Shown: positions 1 through 7,665 of the stretch, in pieces | Layout of the letters: every line of letters begins with the position of its first letter | Position numbering within the stretch: the stretch's first letter is position 1 | Assembly (NCBI GenBank): GCA_035294725.1 | Contig: DATGKK010000036.1 | Coordinates: 1 to 36,408, forward strand | DNA: 36,408 nucleotides | Source of the DNA: DATGKK01 sp035294725 | Lineage (GTDB): Bacteria; Actinomycetota; Acidimicrobiia; Acidimicrobiales; Bog-793 | Direction: 5' to 3' | Made by a program: the position numbers and the translations under genes | Notes under the pieces: model-generated | The model's database searches: none | Seen by the model: the letters and a program-made list of their open reading frames with translations, nothing else | What the model was told of the DNA's origin: nothing

Positions 1-1
1 C

Positions 2-1492
2 GACAACCGCTACGCCCAGCTCATCTACGACCACACCCGCACCCACACCAGCGCCGGCTTCGCCGCCTGGATGGGACGGCTCCCGACCGAGCGCCGGGAA
101 CGCCTCGGCGGCTGCGACATCCACTTCGTCCACGGCTCGCCGCTCGCGCTCAACGACTTCTGGTGGGAATCCCTCTCCGAAGACGAGCACCGACTCCGGG
201 TCGCGGCAAGCGGCGCGGACGTGATCTGCTGCACCCACTCAGGGCTGCCCTGGCAGCGGTGTGTCGGAGGCACGTTGGTGGTCAACGTCGGGGTGCTCGG
301 CAAACCGGCCAACGACGGCACGCGCAAGGTGTGGTACGCGATCGTCGACCTCGCCGACGAACAGGCGGTAGCCGAGCTGGTCCCGCTCGCCTACGACTGG
401 GAGGCCCAGGCCCGCTCCATGCGGGCTGCTCGAATCCCCGAACTGTTCGTCGCGACCATCGAGACCGGCTGGTGGACGACGTGTCTCGAGGTGCTGCCCC
501 CTACCGAGCGGGCCCGGGGTCGCTACCACCTCTACCGCTCCTCCCTACCCACCGCCTTCACCCCTGCCGGTGGGACCTGGAGCGATGGCGGCGACGAGCT
601 TGTGAGTGACCTAACCGGCGCCGATCCCCGCGTCGGAGAAGAGAGGACCGGCGACGCCGCAGGAGAGGACCTGCCGGTGGTCCCACTGTTCGGCAGCGCC
701 TACTTTCCGCGCCGACTGTGGGTGTACACGAACTTCCACTGCAACCTCGCCTGTGACTACTGCGCCGTCGGCTCTTCGCCGCGCGCCCTTCCACGGCTTC
801 TTCCCGCCGAGCGATTCCGTGCCCTCGTCGACGAGGCCGTCGCCGAGGGCTTCACCGAGCTCTACGTGACCGGCGGCGAGCCGCTCTTACACGCTGACAT
901 CGCCGAGCTCCTCGCCTACGGCACCGCAGCGCTGCCCACCGTGCTGCTCACCAACGCCACCGTACTGCGAGGCACCCGCCTCGAGCGGCTCCGCGCACTG
1001 GCCGGCAACCCACACCTCGTCGTGCAGACCTCGCTCGACGGTGCACGCCCCGCCACCCACGACGCCCATCGAGGCGCGGGCACGTGGGCCCGGACGATGG
1101 ACGGCATCGCCACCCTCGTCGACATGGGCCTGGCGGTGCGAGTGGCGATGACCGAGACGCCAGAGAACACCGGCGAGGTCACAGAGGTCGCTGCCCTGCT
1201 CGCCGACGCGGGTGTCCCAGCCGACAGCTTCGTCGTGCGCCCGCTCCTGCGCCGGGGGCTCTCCGAATCCGGCCTCGACATCACCGAGACGAGTACCGTG
1301 CCCGAGCTGACCGTGGCGGCCGACGGGCTCTACTGGCACCCCGCCGGAGCCGATCGCCGCTCCAACCTCGACATGCGCATCGCGGAGGCCGAGTGCACCC
1401 TCGCCCACGCCAAGCAGCTCGTCGTCCAACGGTTCCTCGCCGCGCGGCTGCAAGACGGGAGCATGCCCCGCCCCTACCGCTGCGCCGTATGA
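2..1492 (+). CDS. Metallophosphoesterase-radical SAM fusion protein, 5' end outside window
   Basis: The frame is open from base 2, so the N terminus lies left of the window; 496 residues are visible and the ATG at 71 is internal. The first ~150 residues look like the C-terminal half of a calcineurin-type metallophosphoesterase, with a 'VHGSP' stretch and a 'CTHSGLPW' stretch at the position of the usual G-H-T-H metal motif. The second half is a radical SAM domain: 'CNLACDYC' gives the CX3CX2C 4Fe-4S site (visible C247, C251, C254) and 'VTGGEPLLH' is the GGEP SAM-binding motif. The domains are joined by an acidic linker near residues 190-225. The protein ends in a cysteine-containing tail, 'YRCAV'. 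Substrate and pathway are unknown; the fusion suggests that a phosphoester step and a radical step act on the same or successive substrates. No partner gene is visible on the right, where a truncated glycosidase follows. Domain calls are firm for radical SAM and moderate for the phosphoesterase. Confidence 0.8.
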   Translation, partial: DNRYAQLIYDHTRTHTSAGFAAWMGRLPTERRERLGGCDIHFVHGSPLALNDFWWESLSEDEHRLRVAASGADVICCTHSGLPWQRCVGGTLVVNVGVLGKPANDGTRKVWYAIVDLADEQAVAELVPLAYDWEAQARSMRAARIPELFVATIETGWWTTCLEVLPPTERARGRYHLYRSSLPTAFTPAGGTWSDGGDELVSDLTGADPRVGEERTGDAAGEDLPVVPLFGSAYFPRRLWVYTNFHCNLACDYCAVGSSPRALPRLLPAERFRALVDEAVAEGFTELYVTGGEPLLHADIAELLAYGTAALPTVLLTNATVLRGTRLERLRALAGNPHLVVQTSLDGARPATHDAHRGAGTWARTMDGIATLVDMGLAVRVAMTETPENTGEVTEVAALLADAGVPADSFVVRPLLRRGLSESGLDITETSTVPELTVAADGLYWHPAGADRRSNLDMRIAEAECTLAHAKQLVVQRFLAARLQDGSMPRPYRCAV

Positions 1493-1625
1493 CTGCCACC
1501 CCACGCTCCCGGCAACGCCCGACCGGGCCGGACACTCGGCCCGGATCGCCGTGGGCATCAACGGGATCGAACTGGACCACCCCGGGTTCCCTGCCCGTGA
1601 CAACTCGGACCAGGCGGAATCCCAG

Positions 1626-2155
1626 ATGATGGAACAGCCAGCCTCGAGGATCGAGGACTACGCGATCATCGGCGACGGGCACAGCGCGGCGCTCGTCGCC
1701 TCGGCCGGGTCGATCGACTGGCTCTGCCTGCCCCGCTTCGACTCGGGCGCGTGCTTCGCCGCGCTGCTCGGCGGCGCCGAGCACGGCTATTGGAAGCTGG
1801 CCCCTATCGCCTCTCCTCGTCGGGTGATGCGCCGCTATCGCGACGCCACTCTCGTGTTGGAGACCGACATCCACACCGATGACGGGGTCGTCCGGATCGT
1901 CGACTGCATACCCGCCCGCTCCGACCATACGAGCGTGGTCAGAGTCCTCGTGGGCATCGCCGGACGGGTCCCGATGCGGATGGAGCTCGTCGTGCGATTC
2001 GACTACGGGTGGGTTGTGCCGTGGATGCGGCGCGCCGGCGACCACCTCCACGGCGTGGCCGGCCCCGACGCCATCTGTCTCGCCACCCCGGTCGCCACGA
2101 GCGGCGAGAACTTCTCCACGGTCGCCACCTTCAGCGTCGCGGCGGGCGAGCGGGC
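1626..2155 (+). pseudogene. GH15-type glucoamylase/trehalase, N-terminal fragment
   Basis: From one of two adjacent ATG codons at 1626 and 1629 (a purine-rich 'aggcgga' lies upstream) the frame encodes the typical N-terminal domain of bacterial glycoside hydrolase family 15 proteins: 'EDYAIIGDGHSAALV', 'GSIDWLCLPRFDS' and 'VVRFDYGWVVPW'. The homology stops abruptly after 'FSVAAGER' at about 2155. From there the + frame is just antisense of a transposase, so about 70% of a usual ~600-residue enzyme, including the (alpha/alpha)6 catalytic barrel, is missing. The product cannot be an active glucosidase. The loss coincides exactly with the truncated end of the IS256-type element, so insertion followed by deletion is the likely cause. 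The remainder of the gene is not in the window. Confidence 0.8.
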
Positions 2156-3112
2156 GGCCGAACGTGGCGGAGAAGTCCGCGGCACGCTTGCGGGCAACGG
2201 CGATCGACTTATCGCCGGGCGGCTCCCCGGTGGGGTCGAAGATGGCCCAGTAGGCGGCCTTCACCTCGGCCTGGTGCTCGACGGGGACCTTGGCCAGGAT
2301 GTTGCGGGAGCGGCGGATGGCGCATCTTTGACGCAAGCTGTGGGGGAACACGAGCTCGACGGCGCCGATCAGGCCGGGAGCGCCGTCGGAGACCACCAGC
2401 AGCGGCGGCCGCAGCCCTCGGGCGACCAGGCCGTCCAAAAAGCCCTTCCAGGCATCGGTGGACTCACTCGCGCCCGAGTCGAGGCCGACCAGCACTGGGC
2501 GCCCGTCGGTGGTGATGCCCCATGCGGCGAGCACCGGCTCGGCTCGGGCGTCGTCGTGCATACGGAAGTGCGACCCGTCCAAGAACAGGTACTCGAGTGA
2601 CACCTCGGAGAGATCCCGGGCCTTCCAGGTGTCGAACTCGTCGTTGATCGCCTCGCACACCCGGCTGACGGTCGACTTCGACAGCGCCGCCTTCGCGCCG
2701 AGGGCATCGGCGAGGCTGGCTTCGACGTCGCGGACCGACAGGCCGAGGACGAACCCGGCGATCACCAGGCTCTCGAGCGCGTTGGTGCGGCACACGCCGA
2801 TGCCGAGCAGCCGTGAGGCGAACGCCTCGTCGGTGCCGCGCAGCTTCGGCCGGTCGATGGTGACCGGCCCGGCCGTCGTCTTGATCGTGGTCGGGCAGTG
2901 CCAGTTGCGGCTCCCGGCCCTGGCCCGCTCGCCGTGGCTGTAGCGTTCGCGACCCAGGAACTCGGTGACCTCGGCCTCGATGGCGGTCTGCATGAGCAGC
3001 CGCACCCCGAGCCGGGCCACCTCCTCCAGCACCTCGCCCAGCTCCCGAGCCGAGCCGAAAGGTCGTCTATCTCGGCGCGGATGCGCTCGATCGGTGATAC
3101 TCGTGTGGTCAC
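2156..3112 (-). pseudogene. IS256-family (mutator-type) DDE transposase, frameshifted and 3'-truncated
   Basis: Read on the minus strand, a GTG at 3112 with 'aaaggaa' upstream opens a transposase beginning 'TTRVSPIERIRAEIDD'. One base appears to be missing in the gaaa run at 3057-3060, and the protein continues in another frame ('GEVLEEVARLGVRLLM') down to about 2156. The zinc-ribbon-like and catalytic parts are recognisable: 'LFLDGSHFRM' carries the first catalytic Asp and 'VVSDGAPGLIGAV' the second. The frame then runs into antisense glycosidase sequence after 'RAADFSATF', before the catalytic Glu helix and the C-terminal domain (roughly 100 residues lost). Both defects make it non-functional. 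It is oriented against the broken glycosidase gene and shares its breakpoint. Confidence 0.85.
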
Positions 3113-3178
3113 GGGCGTGGGTTCCTTTCTCTGCTTGCAGGCTTCGAGAGGAACCTACGCCCGTCGTCTATTTACACC
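3111..3178. repeat. Long hairpin and probable terminal inverted repeat of the IS256-type element
   Basis: Arms 3111-3131 and 3146-3164 are inverted copies of one another (about 19 bp with one mismatch and one slipped base) around a 14-nt loop, immediately upstream of the transposase GTG at 3112. Just outside, the minus strand reads GGTGTAAATAGACGACGG (about 3178-3161), which looks like an IS256-family terminal repeat. The partner repeat is absent because the other end of the element is deleted. The hairpin would fold in transcripts that read into the element from outside and could bury the transposase start. Confidence 0.55.
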
Positions 3179-3365
3179 GCGGACCGGACGCCACCACAAG
3201 CTGCTCGAATCCGCGCAGGCTCGCTGGCGAAAGATCACGGGTGCCGAGCTCGTTGCGCTTGTGCGAGCTGGCGTCACCTTCATCGACGGCAAGCAACAAG
3301 AGAGGAGCGACACCACCTCGGGGTCACCCGACACCGGCACAAAAGACGGGTCCGTCGCCGCCTGA
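3179..3365 (+). pseudogene. C-terminal fragment of a second transposase (IS256-like)
   Basis: The + frame directly outside the IS end encodes about 60 residues, including 'HHKLLESAQARWRK' and 'LVALVRAGVTF', and stops at TGA 3363-3365. From memory of actinobacterial mutator-type transposases this resembles their C-terminal tail, here in the opposite orientation to the adjacent element. No start codon or catalytic core is present, because the sequence is cut on its left by the first element's end. I read it as the stump of an older insertion into which the 2156-3178 element jumped. The family assignment is tentative. Confidence 0.4.
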
Positions 3366-3604
3366 GCGAGATTCCCCGTCCACAACTATTGATGCGATGA
3401 AGGAGCTTTTCGTCGCTCCCGCGTGATCGAGTCGGAGCCATGTTCGCCTCGGGGCGCCGTCGCACGAGGTTCGGCATGGTCCATGCAAGCAACGCTTCGA
3501 GAGCCAAGGATGTCCACCGGGCCTCCTCCCGCAGCGCAGTCCCAAGCGCGTCGAGCACACTCGGGGTTTCCAAACCAAACCGTCGACGACGGAAGGAGAC
3601 CCCA
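3366..3604 (+). other. Non-coding left end of the IS110 element; candidate bridge-RNA region
   Basis: There is no supported protein in these 239 bases. They separate the transposase stump from the GTG start of the IS110 transposase at 3605. IS110-group elements carry a structured bridge RNA in the leader between their left end and the transposase start, and this stretch has the expected place and size. I could not fold it reliably by eye or find the exact left end of the element, since this family lacks terminal inverted repeats. The bases just before the GTG, 'ggaaggagacccca', provide a strong ribosome binding site. Confidence 0.35.
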
Positions 3605-3793
3605 GTGGAACGACAGCGACAGTACGTCGGAATCGACCTACACCGTCGACGCAGTGTCATCGTCCGCCGAGACGATGACGGCAGCACGCTCAGCTGCGTG
3701 CGCGTCGACAACGTCGACCTCGAAGCCTTCAGCGCGGAGATCACCGCGGCAGGTGAGCACCCAGAGGTCGTCTTGGAGGCGACCTATGGCTGG
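3605..3793 (+). CDS. IS110-family transposase, exon 1 (RuvC-like N terminus)
   Basis: GTG at 3605, 6-7 nt after 'aaggag', begins 'ERQRQYVGIDLHRRRSVIV', the first strand of the RuvC-like DEDD domain of IS110 transposases; the Asp in 'GIDLH' is the first catalytic acid. A second acidic landmark is 'VVLEATYGW', which ends exactly at base 3793. The reading frame then meets group II intron sequence. If the intron is removed, codon 63 (TGG, 3791-3793) joins directly to TAC at 5945, restoring 'EATYGW' + 'YWAADWL', the usual sequence of this family. Without splicing, translation would continue into the intron and end at TGA 3881-3883. Longer upstream starts in this frame (for example 3440) have no ribosome binding site or family similarity. 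Confidence 0.85.
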
Positions 3794-4393
3794 GTGCGCC
3801 ACGAGGCGCCACATGACCGGGCGGGGGGAAGAGCCCCGCCTGCGGCCTGTCGCAGCAGGCCGCTGAAGCTGGAGGCAGCCTGACCTCGGAGACGAGAGGG
3901 AAGGTGGGAGCAGCCTCGACAACGCCGGGATGGGCTGGCACTGCCAGACAGCCCAGGTCCGGCAAGCAAGACGGAGAGGTGTACGAGTGCAGGAACCAGT
4001 GGTGGAACCCCCTCAAGAGCGTTGGACCGGCTGTAAATCTGGTGGATGGCCGGGATGGCAGTGCGACGGACCTCCCTACAACCGGGAGGGACGACCCCGG
4101 CACGTGTTGGTGCCGGGGAGCCACGGTGAAGGCCTGCGGCGTAGCCGTGGACATGCCTGCAGGGGAACAGCTGGGCACCGATCCCGTCAACCGGTCTGTG
4201 GTGAACGTGGGAACCGCCTCTTCGCCGCCAACCTGCCGACCATCCAGGTCGGCAGCGGCAAGGCACGTCGTCTGCTGATGGCAAAGGGACGGGGCGGAGG
4301 GTCCGTAGTAGTCCGAGGCCGGGAAAGCCGGCCACATGGCGAAGGGACCCAGCGAGCTTGCAGTAGGCGAACTGGAAGACCAGGAGGACGCTG

Positions 4394-5824
4394 GTGAACA
4401 CCGACGCACCGTGGCCCGACCTCGACGAGGCCGAGCAACGGGTACTGAAGATCCAGACGAAGCTGCACCAATGGGCTATCGGCGACCCGGATCGTCGGTT
4501 CTGTGACCTGTTCAACCTTGTCGCCGACCCCGCGTTCCTTGTCGTGGCGTGGGATCGGGTACGGGGAAATCGAGGCGCACGGTCCAAAGGAGTCGATGGA
4601 GTGGCACCCCGCTCCATCCTCTTTGGGAGGGACACGTTGCTGCCGATGCTGAGAGATGACCTCAAAGCACGGCGGTTCGCTCCCATGCCCGTGCGAGAGA
4701 AGCTCATCCCGAAGAAGGGTGGGAAACTTCGTGGACTCGGCATCCCGACTGCTCGGGACCGCTGTGTCCAGGCCAGCCTGAAACTGGTCCTCGAGCCGAT
4801 CTTCGAGGCGGACTTCGAGCCGTGCAGTTACGGCTTCCGCCCGAGGAGGAGAGCGCAGGACGCCATCGAGGAGATCTTTTTCTATGCCACCCACTCCTAC
4901 GAGTGGGTGCTGGAAGGAGACATCAAATCGTGCTTCGACGAGATCTCGCACCCCGCCCTCATGGACCGGGTGCGCCATCGGATCGGAGACAAGCGCGTCC
5001 TCGCCCTCGTGAAGGCGTTCCTCAAAGCCGGTGTCCTCGGTGAGGACCAGGTGATGCGGGACACCGTCACCGGCACCCCCCAGGGTGGCATCCTCTCGCC
5101 GCTGTTGGCGAACATCGCCCTGTCGGTGCTCGATGAGCACTTCATGGGGCAATGGAAGTCCTTCGGCGGCACCTATGGCCGCAGTCGACGGCGTGCCAAG
5201 GGCCTCGCCAACTATCGCCTGGTGCGATACGCCGATGATTTCGTCGTCTTGTTGACCGGGACCAGAGAGCACGTCGAGGCGCTGCGCGATGAGGTGCAAG
5301 GCGTGATCTCCTTGATGGGTCTTCGCTTGTCGGAGGAGAAGACGCTCGTCACCCACATCGACGAGGGGTTCGACTTCTTGGGCTTCCACATCCAGCGGAA
5401 GCGCCAGGAGGGGTCGATGCGGCGCACGATCTACACCTACCCGTCGAAGACCGCTCTTGCGGCGGTCAAGGCGAAGGTCCGTGCGCTCACGCAGGGCAAC
5501 ACGAATCAATCCCTGGCCAACCTGCTGTCCCGGGTCAACCCGGTGCTGCGGGGCTGGACCAACTACTTTCGGCACGGCGTGTCGGCGAGGACCTTCAGCT
5601 ACCTGAACGCCTTTTCCTGGCGGCGGGTGGTCAACTGGCTTCGCCACAAGCACCCCCGTGCCTCATGGAGCTGGCTCCGTCGTCATCACCTCCCGAGGTG
5701 GCGCCCGACGGATGGTGAGGTGACCTTGTTCAACCCGGCGACGGTGCCGATCACGAGGTATCGCTACCGAGGGACGAGGATCGCCACGCCCTGGTCATCA
5801 AGGGTCGAGACGGAGGCCGCCTAG
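4394..5824 (+). CDS. ltrA: Group II intron reverse transcriptase/maturase
   Basis: GTG at 4394 follows 'aggagga' at good spacing; the product is 476 residues. It promotes splicing of its own intron and reverse transcribes it during retrohoming. Visible landmarks are the RT0-RT7 core, with 'GNRGARSKGVDGV' near residue 60, 'KKGGKLRGLGIPTARDR' (RT2), 'YGFRPRRRAQDAI' (RT2a/3), 'GTPQGGILSPLLANI' (RT4) and the catalytic 'RYADDFVV' (RT5). The maturase X domain follows, with 'PVLRGWTNYFRHG'. The protein ends about 40 residues after the X domain; I see no Cys-pair/HNH endonuclease motif, so it appears to be an En-minus enzyme that would prime from nascent strands or existing nicks. Nothing suggests inactivation. 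The overall look is that of chloroplast-like bacterial introns, an impression not tested by a tree. Confidence 0.93.
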   Translation: MNTDAPWPDLDEAEQRVLKIQTKLHQWAIGDPDRRFCDLFNLVADPAFLVVAWDRVRGNRGARSKGVDGVAPRSILFGRDTLLPMLRDDLKARRFAPMPVREKLIPKKGGKLRGLGIPTARDRCVQASLKLVLEPIFEADFEPCSYGFRPRRRAQDAIEEIFFYATHSYEWVLEGDIKSCFDEISHPALMDRVRHRIGDKRVLALVKAFLKAGVLGEDQVMRDTVTGTPQGGILSPLLANIALSVLDEHFMGQWKSFGGTYGRSRRRAKGLANYRLVRYADDFVVLLTGTREHVEALRDEVQGVISLMGLRLSEEKTLVTHIDEGFDFLGFHIQRKRQEGSMRRTIYTYPSKTALAAVKAKVRALTQGNTNQSLANLLSRVNPVLRGWTNYFRHGVSARTFSYLNAFSWRRVVNWLRHKHPRASWSWLRRHHLPRWRPTDGEVTLFNPATVPITRYRYRGTRIATPWSSRVETEAA

Positions 5825-5846
5825 CCCGGCGGGACGAGCTCGTGGA

Positions 5847-5880
5847 GAGCCGGATGCGGGGAAACTCGCACGTCCGGTTC
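5847..5880 (+). ncRNA. Group II intron domain V catalytic hairpin
   Basis: These 34 nt fold as the standard domain V: lower stem GAGCCGG/CCGGTTC, a two-nt bulge region, upper stem closing on a GAAA tetraloop at 5861-5864, and the catalytic AGC triad at 5848-5850. It starts 23 nt after the maturase stop codon, as expected for an ORF in domain IV. Confidence 0.9.
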
Positions 5881-5944
5881 GGGAGTGCGGGCCGGGGAGA
5901 CAACCGTCTGAGAGGACGGAACTGCGCCCCGGGCCGACACTCAC

Positions 5945-6787
5945 TACTGGGCAGCCGACTGGCTGGCCGAGCACGGCGCGAGCGTCCACCTCGCCCATCC
6001 CCTCGGGAACAACTGGGGACATCGCCGGGTGAAGAACGACCAGCGCGACGCCGAGGACCTCGCCGACCTCTACCGCCTCGGCCGCCTCGCCGAGGCGTGG
6101 GTCGCACCTCCCGAGGTCCGCCAGCTCCGAGAGCTCGTGAGATACCGGGCCAAGCTCGTCGCCCTCCGCTCAGGGTTGAAGGCCCAGGCGCACGCTGTGC
6201 TGGCGAAAGAGGGCGTGGCGGTCCCGGTGACCGACCTGTTCGGCACAGCCGGCCAGAAGTTCCTCGACGACGTCCCGCTCGCTGCGGCCTACCGGGCTCG
6301 CATCGAGTCGCTCCGCGGGCTCATCTCGACGATCGAGCGAGAGGTGGCGATCTTCGAGCGCGACCTCGAGCGGGAGCTCGGCGGCGTCCCGGGCTACCAA
6401 GCGATCCAGAAGATCGCCGGCGTCGGCCCGGTCATCGCCGCCATCTTCGTGGCAGAGATCGGCGACGTCACGCGGTTCGCCTCTCCCCGCCACCTCGCGA
6501 GCTGGGCAGGCCTCACGCCGCGCCACCGCGAGTCCGACACCTCGGTCCACCGCGGCCCGATCACCAAGCAGGGCAGCCGGCTCGTGAGGTGGGCCGTCGT
6601 CGAGGCCGCCCAGCGCCAAGCCGCTGGCACCAAGCTCAGGGCGGACTACGCCCGCATCGCCGAGAACCACGGCTCGAGCCCCGGAGCGAGGAAGATCGCC
6701 CGGGTCGCAGTCGCGCGAAAGATCGTCACGCTCGTCTACTACGGCTTGAGGGACGGCGAGATCCGATCTCTCGAGTCCGCCCCGTGA
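5945..6787 (+). CDS. IS110-family transposase, exon 2
   Basis: Begins with TAC at 5945 in phase with exon 1; together the exons encode 343 residues, a normal length for the family. 'KNDQRDAEDLADLYR' is the conserved acidic motif that completes the DEDD site, followed by a helical spacer and the C-terminal Tnp20 (PF02371-like) domain with 'VPGYQAIQKIAGVGP', a helix-hairpin-helix type segment, and 'ASWAGLTPRHRESD'. The catalytic Ser region is seen as 'RGPITKQGSRLVRWAVV'. In IS110 enzymes, the RuvC-like domain and this serine cut and rejoin DNA under guidance of a bridge RNA. The sequence is intact to TGA 6785-6787, so the spliced product could be active. The Met or GTG codons inside exon 2 are unlikely to be real starts. 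Confidence 0.88.
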   Translation, partial: YWAADWLAEHGASVHLAHPLGNNWGHRRVKNDQRDAEDLADLYRLGRLAEAWVAPPEVRQLRELVRYRAKLVALRSGLKAQAHAVLAKEGVAVPVTDLFGTAGQKFLDDVPLAAAYRARIESLRGLISTIEREVAIFERDLERELGGVPGYQAIQKIAGVGPVIAAIFVAEIGDVTRFASPRHLASWAGLTPRHRESDTSVHRGPITKQGSRLVRWAVVEAAQRQAAGTKLRADYARIAENHGSSPGARKIARVAVARKIVTLVYYGLRDGEIRSLESAP

Positions 6788-7240
6788 CGAGCTGCGGGCA
6801 CCCCCAGGTGCGAGGTCGCCAATTGTCATGGTCCCCGGTTCGCCGGAGCGGCCGCGCGCTTGATTGACCCCGCCTGGGCGGTGGGCCGAAACGCCCCATG
6901 CCGCTTGACGGCGCAGGGATGACCGGCACCCCGTAGCGGGCTGCCCTCACCGAAGCGACTTCGGGCCTGGGGACATCACCGGTGCTCGGCTCAAATCAAA
7001 GGAGAACGAGCGCTTTCGAACATCGTCGGCGGAGGCCCGTCGGACGCACATGATGCGCCACCGCCTCGCCGGCCTCAAGGCTTCCCCTTCGGGCGGCTTC
7101 GCCGGCCTTGACCCCACCTCGCCGTTGGCGCGCGCCCGCTCCCATGACGGCCCCGACCCTGAGCAGGACGAGAACCTGGCGGACGGCAGGCGTCGCGTTT
7201 GACTTACGTCACTCCTTCAGGGATGACTTACGTCACTCCT
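6788..7240. other. Gene-free stretch containing the IS110 right end
   Basis: I find no supported gene here. Apparent ORFs lack ribosome binding sites and family similarity. The right end of the IS110 element must lie in this stretch but cannot be placed without a second copy. A GC-rich inverted pair (tcaaggc/gccttga, about 7073-7112) and two copies of a 24-bp tandem repeat at the right edge are the only structure I see. Confidence 0.5.
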
Positions 7241-7248
7241 TCAGGGAT
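7201..7248. repeat. Two perfect tandem copies of a 24-bp unit
   Basis: Bases 7201-7224 and 7225-7248 are identical (the unit starts gacttacgtcactcc). A third copy fails after its first bases (gaca instead of gact). The second copy contains the stop codon of the broken vapC on the minus strand, so the repeat sits at the join between the IS110 right flank and the toxin-antitoxin region. It is followed by a 6-bp inverted repeat, TGACAG...CTGTCA (7247-7270). Confidence 0.9.
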
Positions 7249-7665
7249 GACAGGTTCCGAGCGAGCTGTCAGGGATCGAAGACGAGCAGAGCAGAGCCGG
7301 CAGTACCACCCGAATTCGCTGGAAGTCCGAGTCGCGCGTCCAGAGCCGGGCCGATGAGCCGACTGCCGCGATGGCGATCTCGATATCGCTCCGCGCAACG
7401 GTCTCGCCCCGCTCCCGAAGGCGTGCCGCCGTTTCGGCGGCACTTTGCAACTGGACCGGGCCCAAGTCCGCCCATCGCGAGCCCGTCAGCAGCAGCCAGA
7501 GGCGCCCTCTGTCGGCTGATTTGGCTCCGGCCAGCACTTCTGCGACGACAGGGCCGCACACGAGCACCTCACCTGCGACGAGGAGGTCGTCGAGCTCCCC
7601 AGTTTCGATCCCTTGCCTCGCCGCAGGCACTCGACCCACTCCGAGATGTCCGCCAGAACCGTCAC
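7241..7665 (-). pseudogene. vapC: VapC-type PIN-domain toxin, frameshifted
   Basis: A GTG at 7665 on the minus strand starts 'TVLADISEWVECLRRG', the PIN-domain first strand with its catalytic Asp. This frame loses similarity near 7605-7622, and the rest of the toxin continues in another frame: 'LDDLLVAGEVLVCGPVVAEVL' contains the second acidic position, then 'DIEIAIAAV' and 'LWTRDSDFQRI' give the remaining acids. A one-base indel near 7610 therefore separates the N-terminal 18 residues from the remaining ~120. The downstream frame is the same one used by the preceding vapB, so ribosomes would make an antitoxin-PIN fusion lacking the first PIN strand and its Asp. It is most likely an inactive toxin; programmed frameshifting cannot be excluded from sequence alone. 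Confidence 0.7.

Larger units (their letters stand above)
3794..5944 (+). mobile_element. Complete group II intron inserted in the IS110 transposase gene
   Basis: The 5' end reads GTGCG, the group II intron consensus, directly after a transposase codon. The 3' part carries a textbook domain V (5847-5880), a domain VI hairpin (about 5888-5935, with outer arms ggccgggg/ccccgggcc) and an end in ...CAC, matching the AY terminal rule. A maturase/reverse transcriptase is encoded in domain IV (4394-5824). Length is 2151 nt. Both borders are fixed by the restoration of an uninterrupted IS110 protein. The intron lies in the sense orientation of the host gene, as required for splicing from its transcript. 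I did not find a convincing EBS1 partner for the exon sequence ggctgg by eye. Confidence 0.9.

Noticed and set aside
1489..1629. Small gene starting at ATG 1489, overlapping the radical SAM stop
   Set aside because: The 46-residue product is Arg/Thr/Pro-rich without family features and runs into the GH15 start; ATGA overlap alone is weak evidence.
3794..3883. Continuation of the transposase into the intron as a natural C terminus
   Set aside because: The sequence after 3793 matches intron structure, and the rest of the transposase resumes in phase at 5945.
7001..7270. CRISPR-like repeats at 7201-7248
   Set aside because: Only two directly adjacent 24-bp copies without spacers and no cas genes; a simple tandem duplication.
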